Positions 24,061 through 35,462 of a stretch of 64,000 bases of DNA are shown one piece after another. Location: positions 976,718 to 1,040,717 of the forward strand of contig MNCI01010074.1 in assembly GCA_015680685.1 (NCBI GenBank). The letters are read 5' to 3'. Below the pieces are notes generated by a model, which was not told the origin of the DNA, did not search any database, and saw only the letters and a program-made list of their open reading frames with translations. How positions within the stretch are numbered: position 1 is the first letter of the stretch; each line of letters opens with the position of its first letter. A program made the position numbers and the translations under genes. This DNA comes from Gnetum montanum. Its lineage: Eukaryota > Streptophyta > Gnetopsida > Gnetales > Gnetaceae.

Positions 24061-26261
24061 CCCAAAGTTTGTACAGAGATACTGTGTTCGATCACAGTGG
24101 CAACAATCCTAGTCATGGGGAATGTCACCCCTAAACTAGAGACACCCTTCATACCATCCAAATCCAAATGCTTACCTAGTCCAACATCCTGTTTCCCCAG
24201 CTGGGTCAACATACTCTATCCCACCACATTATTATTTTCCTCAGTATTATCAGCCCATGTCCTCAACACAACCACGGCCTTGTGTACCTTACACTTCTCC
24301 TAAATTTCAACATTCTCATCATTTCCCTCCTTCTACATCGCCACCAACTGTTCTTGAAGTGTCTGCACCACAACAACAACCCACGAACGTTACTTGTGCT
24401 ACTATTGCTAGTTGCAGTAAGAGGCCTCCCCAACATCGAAAGCGTCCCTTCTTTAGACATGACCGTAGGAAGGGACAACACAGTTCCAAGGCCACTGCAT
24501 TTTCCAACTCAGCACAAGTCCAACACTGTGGTGCATCCTTCTCTTCAAACCCAGCACCTCGTGTAACTTCATCAAGGCCACCAATTAACACTCCAACAAC
24601 CATATGACCCAATGAACACAGCCATGGAGAGTGACACCCCGATCCTTGCATACCATCTTATGGTCTCAAATATCATGGTGGGTCAACTGTTTATTTGGGA
24701 ACCACATCTCATAAATTGCCCCACTATGCTTACTATAATCAAGTGTGTGAATCCCAATGGGGTAAGTGTGACTAAGTTTCAATATTTCCAACCCCCAAGG
24801 ATCCTCATCTTTCATTTATTAATCCTTGCCATGCTCAACCGTTTGGTTATGGGAGCTATCCCCCATTTTAATAACAAGCATGATTAATAAATATTTTTCA
24901 TTTTCTTTAATTTTACAAATTTTTTTCCATTTTTTCATTTTTTCAATTTCTTTTTTTATCTTTTTTGTCTTTTTATCTTTTTATAAGTAATCTCATCTAC
25001 GAATAAAACACTCATGTGGCTTGTCGGTTGAAGTGTGTTCTATGTTATCAAGTCTTGAGTGATCAATTATTTGGACAGTGAGCCCATTACACCCACTCAT
25101 CCATTCTACAAATAAGAGGTTCTGTCGAGGGTACAGTGATATTCTTGACATTCTTAAAACTTACAATTAATTTCGTGTTCATTGTACCCATAATGAAGAA
25201 GGATGGACCAAGAGGGAACGATTAGGGTGTGACATCAAGGGGACTTGCGGATTCTCTTTGGTGACGTCTATGGGAGTTATCATGCAATGTGGTTGTATTA
25301 AGATCCTTGTAGATCTAACGTAAAATGGGAGTAAGAGTCATCAAAAGGCACTCAAAAATCCAATGTTGTTCTAGGGGGTCCCACTGGAAAGACATGCACC
25401 CATGCCTAAAGGTTGGTGGCTTCTCTAGGTTTAGAAATCAAAAAAAAAAGCAAGAAAGAAAAAAAAAAGAGAGAAGAAAAGAAAAGAAAGTGCCACAAAG
25501 CAAAAATCACTCCTCCCTTGAACAAAATGCCAAGTGATCGTATGCCTTGTTGTTATGATACTCTCATAGTCGCTCATCATGGGATGAAACAATGCGGTGT
25601 CACTGATCAGGGGAATGGACTTGATCCTGATCTTAGAATGACAGGTTAATGACACATTAATCATGCTTTACACATAGGATTCATTATGCCCTGGGTCAGT
25701 TACCTCATGTCCCAATCCCTACAATCCTTTCTACACCCTATCTCATTTTGTTGTTCATGTAATTGTAACTTGTGTCTTATGCAGCATAGAATTTTAACCT
25801 CATTCCAATGATACTTACATGTGTGTGTTTTGTGGAACCAAAGTGGATTACATTTAACCCTTCTAGTGCCCACAGATACTTTTAAGTGTGGTTACACAAG
25901 GGCATTATAGGTTGAAACCTGCTTTGGGGAGGACCCACTTGTGTAATCTTTTGTAATTATCACTCATAACACAGTTCTCACACGCCATCTATTACCCTCA
26001 GCGTAGTTTCCACGATATTCTTTCCCCTATTACTATCCCTCCGAATTCTAATGTTCCTATGAACCATCACATGGCCTTTTTCTCTCACTTACCACCTGAG
26101 GCCTTATTGATCTATTCCACCCACACATAATTATTCGTGCCTTCAAAACTAGCTAAATTACCCTGGAACCATTTAACACTTGTCCACATGTCCTTAGTTT
26201 CCATCATTCATTTCAGAAAAATCTTTAAAATTCGGTACATTGTGTGTGTCTTAATTATCGA
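24061..26261 (+). other. Low-coding middle of element C
   Basis: A Pro/Ser/His-rich remnant continues to about 24600, followed by a T-rich tract (24895-24985) and a purine-rich tract (25437-25490). No protease, reverse transcriptase or integrase motif was found. Element A has a T-rich tract at the same relative place (51405-51590). Confidence 0.55.
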
Positions 26262-26320
26262 TAGGCCGCGATATCATGTACGCGATATCATGTCACATAA
26301 AACCTATATACCCCCCCCCC
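26262..26320 (+). promoter_or_regulatory. Internal U3-like block upstream of the accessory ORF
   Basis: Two GATATC palindromes (26270-26275 and 26284-26289) are followed 15 bp later by TATATA (26305-26310) and a C10 run. The palindrome-then-TATA order copies the LTR U3. It lies 168 bp before the accessory ATG. That it acts as a promoter is inference. Confidence 0.4.
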
Positions 26321-26410
26321 CACCCCGCACCACTTACCATCATTTTTAACTGTTCATGCGGGGGAGTTTTTCACATGGCCCTGATGATTGGAGTTTTTCA
26401 ATTAATTAAG

Positions 26411-26477
26411 GTAAGCAGTAAGGTATAACCTAACTTTGGAAACAACCTTACTAATGATTGGCCTCATGTGATTACAG
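26411..26477 (+). other. 67-nt GT-AG intron directly before the accessory ATG
   Basis: Donor AAG|GTAAGC at 26411, branch-like ACTAAT about 25 nt before the acceptor, acceptor ATTACAG at 26477, then ATGGCC at 26478. Element A has the same design (52922-52986). Splicing is inferred from motifs only. Confidence 0.5.
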
Positions 26478-29263
26478 ATGGCCTTGAAATGCGGACAACA
26501 GGAAGGTCCTGCTCAAGGTGGAAGCAAACAACCTAGGAGAGGCGAAGGCCAAGTCCCTGCCAGACAACATGCAGAGCAAGAGGAACAATCATTTAGCATT
26601 CACCAAGAAGACCCTGCTACTGTACAATCAAGGCAGGCAAAAGGAGGAGCTGCTGTAGCGCCTGAACAGGGACATCTCACATTGTCCCAGGAGTGTGTTC
26701 AGGCTATCCATGAAAGGTCCACATTCACTGTGGTGATTTTGGAATTAAATTTTGAATCATTAGCAGAGTTTTCTCCTGAGGCTGTTAGGGACCACCTCAA
26801 AGGGTCTCCCTTATGGCCTATCCTCTCTGAAAGCGGTGCCTGGTACCTAGGGGAAACGTACCAATTTTGGCACAACAGAGAACAAGGCACCACAATTAAC
26901 ATTTGTGGTGTGACAATTGATTTCTTTGTTAAGGCCATTTCGGAAGTATTAAACCTTCTGAATACAGGGCCAAAGGTTGCTCAGTTATCTACCCGTTCAG
27001 ACCCTCATGCACAACAAGTTTGGTTGGAAAGGGCAGATGGCAAAGATAAGACATTTGAAGAGTTGACGACGGAAGAGAGGATCTATTTCAAAATTGGAAC
27101 GTATCACCTCTTCCCCACGAAGGGGTTAAAAAGGATTTCAACATATGCAACAAGGGGATGTGAAGTATTGATGGGAAAGGTTAATGTTAACCTGCCTCAT
27201 CTATACTTTATAGAGATCCTGAGCTGATTCGAAGAACGAAAGATAGGGAAGATGGCATTGCCCTTCCCTTGCCTTATCAGGAAGCTGTGCCGATATGCTG
27301 GTATCAGAGGATACACTAATGATGTCCTCCGAAAAGCCCAGAATGCTTCATATGCTGAATTGTTAAAGCCACTAGCTGCAAGGAAAATCACTGGTGAGAC
27401 GCTGGGACCAGAACAAGAAAAAGAACAAACGGCAGGGCCAACTGCAACTCAACTTGTAGGACCCAGACAACTTCCAAGTACGGGGCCCAACCAACAACAA
27501 GAAGCAGGGCCTAGCACTGGCCAAGATCAACCACCACCACTGCAAGATTACAGACCGTCGATGAGCCATCTTAGGGCCATCGCCAAGACGATTAGTTGGG
27601 GAAGTCGGGATGATGCAAATCTCTTCCGCGTCATTGACGATGCCATACAGCCCACAGTTTCTTTGGATTGTGAAAGGGGTGAAGTGTCCATCCATATAGG
27701 AGGAGGGGAAAGCACTTGGTCACAAGAGATCTTGGGAAATGCTGCATCTTTCCAAGTACAATTAGAAATTGGTGAGGGGGCCACAGTGGTGGTCATGCAA
27801 CACCAAGATGCAGTGGGAGCCACAGAAGTGGTCGCGGACCACATTAAAGAATCATTGAATGTATCTATTGTACCATCGACAGATCTCATAAGAGCACGGG
27901 ATGCTCAAACTTTGGTCGGAACCTCAATGACTCTTGCGGAACATGAGGAGGTACTTGATCGATTGCTACAAACAGGACAAGTAATGACGCCCCTGTTTGA
28001 CATCCCTCAAGATGTGATGGCAATTCAATCAAACCTCATTTCCACCAAAGGAAAGCTGGTGTTGATAGAGATGAGGGCCGAGCACGCTGAAATAGAGGTG
28101 CAAAAATTGCAAGAAAGGCTCATGGCCCTACAAGCAGCACAGCAGGACCCTTTGCAATTGGTTCCTACAAACCAGCTAGACGCTTTCAAAACTAAGCAAC
28201 TGGACAAACTATTGATGGAGAACAAGAAGGTGGCAGAAGAAAAAGAGAAGGCTGTTTGGGATGCCTCTGCAACATAAGCGTAAACTTATGCGCATACCAA
28301 GGCACTCAAGGCCTTACAAGAGGAAAACAAATAGCTTGTTGCTGACAACCTTCGGTTGACCTCTATGGAAAAGCAAAAGAATGTTCTCGAAGAACATTTT
28401 CATCAGTTGCAAGAACAATTCATCCGGGTCAACCAAGACATGAGCCGTTTAGCCAAGGAAAATCGAACCCTCTCAATGGAGGAGGTATGCGCCATCCACC
28501 AAAAGACAGTAATTGAAATAAGCGCATGGAAAAATGAGGCTAAACAGCATGAAAAGCTAAAGGAGCACTTCCAGGACCAAGTGGGGATGTACAAACAGAT
28601 CATTGAGAAGGAGATCCATATGGCCAAGACCCACATCAATGCTATCAATGCTCAACACACTGACTAGTGGGCCATATTGGACACATATGCATTTGCCCAC
28701 CAGGCGGAAGTTAAGAACTGGGACTTGCAGATCTAGGATCTTACAGAATACATGGAGTTGGCAAACCTGCAGTATGCCAATCTTGCCATGTTAATAGCAG
28801 GGCGCTCGAGAACAGAGCTTGAGCAACAGGTAGCCACCACCTACAGCAAATATGAAACAGAATTTGCAGAATGCAAGAAGATATTGCAAAAACTGGAGAT
28901 TGCAAATTCTAAACTTGAGGTGGTTAAAGCAAGCTACTAAGGACAAAAAGGTGTTGCAACAGATTTGGCTCGATGACTTGCAGATTTCCAAGAATACAAA
29001 GACAAAGCCAAAGCCTACGAGGGGGAACGACGGGTGTTTGTGGCTTGGTATGTCAGGTAAATAAAATGTTTCCACAACTACCTTGCCCATGGGAGGTGCC
29101 GATTCCATCAAACATCGGAACATTAGCATGGATGGCACAAGATCCTTGGATTGAAGAGGAGAAACTCTAGGCCATACTTCAATGCCATCAAGTTCCAATA
29201 CCTGGAGCACAAGACAAGGGAAAGACACCTATGGAGGAGCCACCGCCACCAAGAACTACATGA
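26478..29263 (+). pseudogene. Accessory ORF of element C: plant-transposon-protein-like domain plus long coiled coil
   Basis: One frame of about 925 codons, open except for TGA at 27225 (TGG expected), TAA at 28275 and 28284 (CAA expected from the B copies), TAG near 28333, TAG near 28666, TAG near 28735, TAA near 28938, TGA near 28974 and a 1-base deletion near 29060. Residues 1-75 are Gln/Gly-rich. Residues about 75-330 hold the conserved domain (GTTINICGVTIDFFVKAIS, YFKIGTYHLFPTKGLKRIS, then LPFPCLIRKLCRYAG), resembling the putative plant transposon protein domain (possibly PF20167; from memory). A Pro/Gln linker with DYRPSMSHLRAIAKTIS follows, then about 450 residues of Lys/Glu-rich coiled coil and a PPPP tail ending at TGA 29261-29263. 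The 3' position and leader intron are env-like, but I see no membrane segment. Function unknown. Confidence 0.65.
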
Positions 29264-29419
29264 GTTCCATCAATTTTTGTAGCTATAGGATTTTCTCTCG
29301 CATTCTTTGTGTTGTGTCTCAATTTTGTTCTAATTCCACACTGCAGCATGAACCCATTCTCACCATTCAATAATCTCATACCTATCCACTATGTAATCAA
29401 TGGAGCTTGTTCTCACTGT

Positions 29420-29455
29420 AACTCGAGAACGAGTTTTCATTCAGTCGTGGGGGTA
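29420..29455 (+). other. Hairpin and polypurine tract of element C
   Basis: AACTCG-AGAA-CGAGTT (29420-29435) is a perfect 6-bp stem with a 4-nt loop. GGGGGTA (29449-29455) abuts the 3' LTR. Confidence 0.65.
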
Positions 29456-30065
29456 TGATGAGTCGTCATTTTAGTTGACTGCGATATCACGTACGTGATA
29501 TCGCGTACGCGATAACGCAACCTGTCTCCTCGTCTATAAATAAGAGGTAGATAGATCTGGTAGGCAATTAGGAGTTAGAGTTGTTAAATTTAAGTTCTTT
29601 TTACATCAGTCTCTCTCTCAACCCTTCTCTCCCAGTGTATGCCCATAGTGTGGTGATTGTAACTGTACAGCATCCTTATTCGAGTGTGACGTACTTGGAT
29701 TTGCGCTTGGTAATCCTAGTAGTAGTTGAGCACAAGGTCCAAGATGTGTACGGATGATTGAGGAACGGATGCTTATCGCACTTAGGCTAGTTTAGATTCT
29801 CTCTCCCTTTTCCTCTTAGCTTAATTAAAGATATTTTCCATTACCTCCAAGAGTAGCATTACTATAGGAACACATTATACACCTCACTCTGGACCAAACC
29901 ATACGTGACAAAACCTAACACTAGTCCAGATGGGAAGACAACGAACTACGACCTAAGAATAACTGTCTAGATACCACAACTAGCCCGTCTGCCGAGTTCA
30001 ACCGGATCGTACGTGAAATGCTCGTATTCGTATGGTTGAGTGTAAGGGTACCTCGCCACTCATCA
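29456..30065 (+). repeat. 3' LTR of element C, internally deleted
   Basis: 610 bp. Identical layout to the 5' LTR except that the block from after GTACTTGGA to before TGCGCTTGG is missing. That removes AATAAA and the hairpin. U3 palindromes are better preserved than in the 5' copy (GATATC at 29484 and 29498). Confidence 0.9.
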
Positions 30066-30070
30066 TCAGA
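30066..30070 (+). repeat. Target-site duplication TCAGA (right) of element C
   Basis: Exact match to 21993-21997. Confidence 0.9.
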
Positions 30071-30876
30071 GAAAACAGAATCCTCTCAATGGAGGAGGTA
30101 TGTGCGATTCATCACAAGATGGCTATTGAAATAAGCGCGTAGTAGAATAAGGCTAAGTGACATGAGAAGCTGAAGGAACATTTCTGAGATCAGGTGGGGA
30201 TGTACAAGCAAATCATTGAAAAAAAATCCATATGGCCAAAACCCATATCAACACTCTCAATGCTTAGAACACTGACTCACAGGCCATACTGGATACTTAC
30301 ACCTTCATTCACCAAGTAGAACTAAACAGCCGAGACCTACAGATCTAGAATCTCACTAAGTACATGGAGTTGGCAAACTTACGATATGCCAACTTAGCCA
30401 TGTTGACAGTAGGACGCTCGAGGACAGAATTGGAGAAGCAGGTAGCAGCCACCTATGCCAAGTATGAAGTAGAATTTGCTGAACACAAAAAAACATTGTA
30501 GAAATTAGAGGTAGCAAATTCTGAGTTAGAGGTGGTCAAGGCCAGCTACCAAGGGCAAAAAGATGTCGTGGCAGATTTGGCTCGACGGCTCACGGATTAC
30601 TAGGAATGTAGAGACAAAGCCAAAGCCTACGAAGAGGAATGGTGGTTGTTTGCAGCTTGGTACATTAAAGCTAATCAGATGTTTCCGCAACTGTTGTGTC
30701 CATGGGAGGTGCCGACTCCATCAAATATTGGAACATCAACATAGACGGCACACGATCCCCAAATTGAAGAAAAAAAGATTTAGGCACTCCTTTAGAGATG
30801 TCCATTTCTAAAGCCTGGAGCACAAGATAAGGGGAAGAGGCCCATGGAGAAGCCACCACCACCAGGAACCACATGA
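30071..30876 (+). pseudogene. Accessory ORF of family B, downstream part
   Basis: Resumes the coiled-coil frame after element C and runs to TGA 30874-30876, parallel to 4634-5383. At one position (about 30553) it keeps CAA where the copies at 5058 and 28938 have TAA. Several other stops are present. Confidence 0.65.
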
Positions 30877-31065
30877 GTTCCAACAATTTTGTCTTTTGTA
30901 TTATATGTTGGTGTCCTAATTTTGTTTTGTTTAATTCCACACTGCAACATAAAGTAATTCATAGTTAGTCAATAATCCCATACCTATCCACTGTGTAATC
31001 AAATGAACTTGTTCTCATTTTGATTATTAGACTCAAGGACGAGTTGTTATTCAGTTGTGCGGGTA

Positions 31066-31928
31066 TGATGAATCACGATTTGCCAGGCCCCAATATCGGA
31101 TACTCGATATTGGGTACGTGATATCGCAGCCTGGATAGTGATATCGAACACAGGATCTCGTGATTCCTGTGTTGACCTATAAATATAGCACTCAGGCGCA
31201 CAAGAAAGGAGTCAGTTGATAGGTCTTTTGGGTCGAGTCTTTTTGTCAGTTTTCAGTTAGTTTTTAGTTCTTTCTCAAGTGCATACCCGCAATGTGATGT
31301 TTGTAATTGTACGGAACCTTTGTTTGAGTGTGATGTACTTGGACACGTACATAATCGGCAATAAAGATCGAGATTACTCCATCATTGCAGCATTCACTTA
31401 GTTTTTAGTTGTTTAATTGTTAATTATTATTTATTGTTTTCTTCGTTAATATTTCTTTATCGTTATTTACTATTCTTGTTGTTAATGCGGAATGAGTACG
31501 TCTTAATCACGAACATTTAAGTGTAACTACTTGGTAACCCAGTAGCGTATCTAGCAGTGCTTAAGTAATATGCACTTGGTAACCCCAAAAGTAGTACACG
31601 AGATCCAATATGCATGCGAATGATTAAGGATGGATGCTTATGGCACTTAGGCTAGTTTAGACTTTATTTCCCATTGCCCATTAGTTCACTCAAGTTATTT
31701 CTTATTGATTTTAGGAGTAGCATAGTAATTAGGACTCACATCATATGCCTCACTCTGGACTAAACCATACGTGACAAAGCAAATACCAGTACAGGTGGGA
31801 AGATAGTGAACTGCGATCAACGTGTAACTATCTAGGTGCCACAACTAGTCTGTCTGTGGAGTTCGATCAGCTGACGTGTACACACTCTTATTCGTATGGT
31901 TGAATGTAGGATACCTTGCCGCTCATCA
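31066..31928 (+). repeat. 3' LTR of the outer family B element
   Basis: TGATGAATCACG...GCTCATCA, 863 bp, preceded by a degraded tract GTGCGGGTA. Close to 5573-6409. GATATCG at 31120 and 31142, TATAAATA near 31180, AATAAA near 31360, hairpin near 31525. Confidence 0.85.
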
Positions 31929-33172
31929 CCTGTACTATTAGAAGTATTGATGAATAGATAGCTCACAAGGCAAACCCATTGTTATCTAATAAGAACAATG
32001 TTAGATCAAAGATAAAAGATTAATATTAAAAAGAAGCTTATAGCTAAAGATTTTTTATGTAAGGTTTACATTGAACAATAATGTGATAGTGACATAGCAT
32101 ATGTGCCTGATATGTTTTTGTGTATCTAGTACTTTGACAATTGATATTTAGTGTATTTAGTACCTCAAATCTCTAATTCTTCGATATTTTTTAATGATAG
32201 TATTCTTTTTGCTATACTAAATACTTTTTGTTATTTTAATCTCAAGCACTTAATTTTGATGTTGATTTTTTTTTTTTGCAGAATGCTTTTGTTACCTTAA
32301 TTTATACCCACTTGTCCCTTTCCCTTAAAAGAGTAGAATCACTTATTTCAGACTCCAATACTCCACACTCTCCACACGTTAGATTCTAAGGTGTTAACCA
32401 ACTAGTAACAATGAGATGTTAACCAACTGGTAAGAGCTATACTCCGTAAGTGAAAATACCAAAAGATATTTAAGATAAGAATCAATACTAACTTGCCAAC
32501 AACCAACTAGTAACACTGAGGTGTTAACCAACTGGTAAGAGCTACACTCCGTAAGCGAAAATACCAAAAGATATTTAACAGATAAGAATCAATACTAACT
32601 TGCCAACTCCAATCCATGGATTGGATGATGATGAATCGCCTTGTCTTCAGCCGCTCTCACTCTCAGGCCTCATGGAGACCTTGAAAAACAAAATGGCACT
32701 TTCTGTAATAATCTAAGGATTTTTAGATCCAAATCAACCGCCGTCTTTGTTTTTTAAAACCGTATCTAACATGGGTTGCTAAGTTGTCAAAAGAAACGTT
32801 GATCCATAGTTCAGACAGGAAGCATCCAGAATCATAGGGCTTTCTGGTCAACCGAAGCGTACATTTTATATTTCATAGCAAGTTCAAAAACTTCGCAAAA
32901 AGCATGATAAGCAGCTCTTTAACTTGCAATATGCATTACTTGATCAATTATATATATATATATATATTATTAATTACATTAATAATTCTAGTTAATTTAA
33001 CATCTCGAACGAAAATAGAACACAACAATTGCATTAGTTTTTCAGAATTTTTCATGATTACAACCTATTTTATGTAAGAAGCAACGACTAAGATTTCCTC
33101 AGCATCGTGAGGTAGCCAGGATATCACAAGCTATTCGTTATGCTTTAGAAGGCATGCTTAATTGAAAATAGG
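31929..33172. other. Intergenic between the B LTR and the acyltransferase 3' end
   Basis: AT-rich. Holds the tandem duplication at 32396-32607 and a (TA)10 run at 32949-32968. The 3' UTR of the acyltransferase should lie in the right part, but I could not fix its end. Confidence 0.5.
32396..32607 (+). repeat. Two-copy tandem repeat, 105 and 107 bp
   Basis: Units 32396-32500 and 32501-32607 begin AACCAACTAGTAACA and end ACTAACTTGCCAAC, with only a few differences between them. Confidence 0.9.
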
Positions 33173-35462
33173 TCATTTTCTAGCAATAGGACTAGGCCTG
33201 AAATTGGAATAAGTGGCAGCAGCAAAATATGTACAGCTCAAAGTAACATAGAGTCTTAGCCAAGAGCATTTAAACAAGTATATGAAAAACATCACAGTTG
33301 CACAAATCATCAGCAAAGAGTTCAGCAGAGACTTGGTTGTCGGAAGTTTTTGCATGGCCAATGAAGAAGTAAAATGCCCTTCTTTACAGAATGTTGACAA
33401 AAGATCATCCTTGCGCTGATATGCTTGAAATAGCCATGTTTGAACTTTGTCCTCTGACGTCGGCATCTGATCCACTGGAATTCTCCTAACATTGATGTGA
33501 ACTTCAGCAGGATCAAGACCAAAGACGTTATCCATGAATCCAGGGCAACGATGCTTGTACCCAATCGTCACATCATAAACTGCAGAACCCACAACAATAT
33601 CAAGCAAACATACTGCAATAAGTTGTGGCAGTTTCTAATTATGCAAGAACTAAATGAATCATTTCAAGACACCTACAAAACAACCACTGTAACAGTGTTG
33701 TTTGGAACTTAACAAGATCCTGTGACAACGTCATCTATTAAGTGGTTGGGATAAGGCTAGGTGGAGGATGATGATGATGATTTTTTAAGAATTAATCTTT
33801 TGTGAATCATGTCGCTTCTTGTTTGCAAGTGACATACTTCTTGTTTGCAGGTGACATATTTTATTTTAAGTAGGTTAAAAATACACATTCAGGAACTATG
33901 GCATCAGGCCATCATAAATGGGATAAAACCACCAAGATGATGAATCTTTTGTGGAATAGAGGATAAAGGAAGCCTCCAAATAAATTCATATTTTTCGGAT
34001 TCATAAGACTACCAATGGCGATGAGCTGTGTGGCTCCGAGTGATGATCCTTTTTTATGATACTACTAGTTTTCATTGAAGCAACCGCAGGAAAAACAAAG
34101 GTTAACAAGACTAACCTGCATCAAGAGAATCCCTGAGAATAGCCAAACAGGCAAAAAAGCCTTTCGTTCGTGGGAGGAGAACATTATTTAGAACTGGGAA
34201 ACCATGCTTTTTTGCGTACTGCTGGCTTCTTACGCGTTTGGCCTCCCTGTACAGTCATAGAAATAAAAAATTATTAGTTTCTTATTTTCTACAGCTAGTA
34301 TAAACCCTGTTTCCTTTTCTAGTACAAGATGAACCAGGATGTATCTAAGACTGGAAAATTAACAGACATCATCAACATGCTGGCCAGACATATAGATGTG
34401 CTATTGTGAATGTAAAAACGAACAGTTGTCATAATCATGTGAAACATTGATAGTATAACAGCAATTACACAACTATCAGAGTGAATAGATTCAAGAACGC
34501 TCAATGCCTTAACAGATTACACTAATGTTTAATGTGAAATTAAAGAAGAAAATTCACCCAATTTTAATTGGGTACACTTCAGAATTGGAATACGCCATTT
34601 GAATGATTGCATATTCTCGTGCTAAAAAGAAAAGATTAACGAGGTTCTCTGGCTGAAAATGGCCTTTCATTTCAGGTAATAGTACAAGCGTAGATGCAAC
34701 TAAGGTGAAGATGAGCAGCTGCTATTGCTGGATTGAATGTAGCGGCAATTAATGTGAATGGTAATCATACAATGAAAAAATCAGTATCATCACTGAAGAA
34801 AAATTTAAACAAATAAGAACTTACGTGAAATCTGTGCCTTCTGGGTAAAGAACCAGCCACAATGGATCATGCCGATCTTTGAAGGTTGTGAGCATTGACT
34901 CAAAGACTGGTTTGTCTGTTTCCCATTTTCTGTCAATTAGGATAAACTCAAGTATGTAAAATCCCCATCCAAAAATGGGCACATTCCGCACACTGCTCTT
35001 CAGAACATATTTGATGAATCCCAAGCAATTTTTCCTTATTGCAAGGCTCCATACATACATCCAATCTACTTCTGTCCGATGATTAGAAATCAGCAAGACA
35101 CGTTCCCTTGCAGGGATGTTATCTCCAGAAAATACAACTTTGGTACCATTGATATATTCAAATAGCAACGGCCACATGGCTAACCAAAGATTGAACAAGA
35201 AGGCCGTTGCTCTCCTGCTGTAATGTATGCTAAACAATCGCAGTACAATCGATGTAAAGGGAGTTACGAGGGTCACAATCATGAATGGTGTTGAAAACAG
35301 TATAAGAATACAGAGCATTCCTCTGACTAATCTAAATAATGTTAAGGGGCAATGCCTTTGTTCCTTCAGGGTATCTGTCAACACAGCTTTATCCATGGCA
35401 CACTTAAAGGTAGTCAGACTACTGTCCTTTTTGTCACTAGTAGGTTTTAAAACAGTTTTCAT
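33173..35462 (-). CDS. LPAT4/5: 1-acyl-sn-glycerol-3-phosphate acyltransferase, LPAT4/5 type
   Basis: Transfers an acyl group to lysophosphatidic acid to make phosphatidic acid; family members are ER membrane enzymes. Exons (minus): 35462-34825, 34246-34116, 33579-33173, all GT-AG with matching phases. From the ATG at 35462 this gives 391 residues, near the size I expect for LPAT4/5; an in-frame ATG at 35540 would give 417. Motifs in order: hydrophobic segment at RLVRGMLCILILFSTPFMIV, acyltransferase block NHRTEVDWMY (NHX4D), the block around VPIFGWGFYILEFILIDRKW, PEGTDFT (EGT), LLPRTKGF, and YDVTIGYKHRCPGFMDNVFG. A C-terminal double hydrophobic segment runs from about LLNSLLMICATVMFFIYLF. 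Exon 1 may continue upstream as 5' UTR. No inactivating change is seen. Confidence 0.9.

Larger units (their letters stand above)
21998..30065 (+). mobile_element. Family C LTR retrotransposon: gag plus accessory ORF, no pol
   Basis: Complete 8.07-kb element with TSD TCAGA. Order: 5' LTR (21998-22806), tRNA-Asp-like primer site, decayed gag (22949-24060), 2.2 kb of low-coding DNA, a U3-like block (26262-26320), a 67-nt intron, the accessory ORF (26478-29263), hairpin and G-tract, 3' LTR (29456-30065). I see no reverse transcriptase, RNase H or integrase motif in any frame, so it would depend on another element's enzymes. The 3' LTR is about 200 bp shorter than the 5' LTR through one internal deletion. 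Confidence 0.85.
20195..31928 (+). mobile_element. Family B element, 5'-truncated, split by a nested family C element
   Basis: The left edge starts inside the accessory ORF (CATCTCACATTGTC matches 26677-26690); 5' LTR, primer site and gag are missing. The accessory frame runs to 21997, is interrupted by element C, resumes at 30071 and ends at 30876. The 3' LTR is 31066-31928. Removing C and one TCAGA copy rejoins the frame exactly as in the uninterrupted relative at 4620-4650. Confidence 0.8.

Noticed and set aside
27372-27889. Reverse ORFs opposite the accessory gene
   Set aside because: Shadows of the forward accessory frame.
32396-32607. CRISPR-like array
   Set aside because: Only two long direct repeats without spacers, in plant DNA; a simple tandem duplication.
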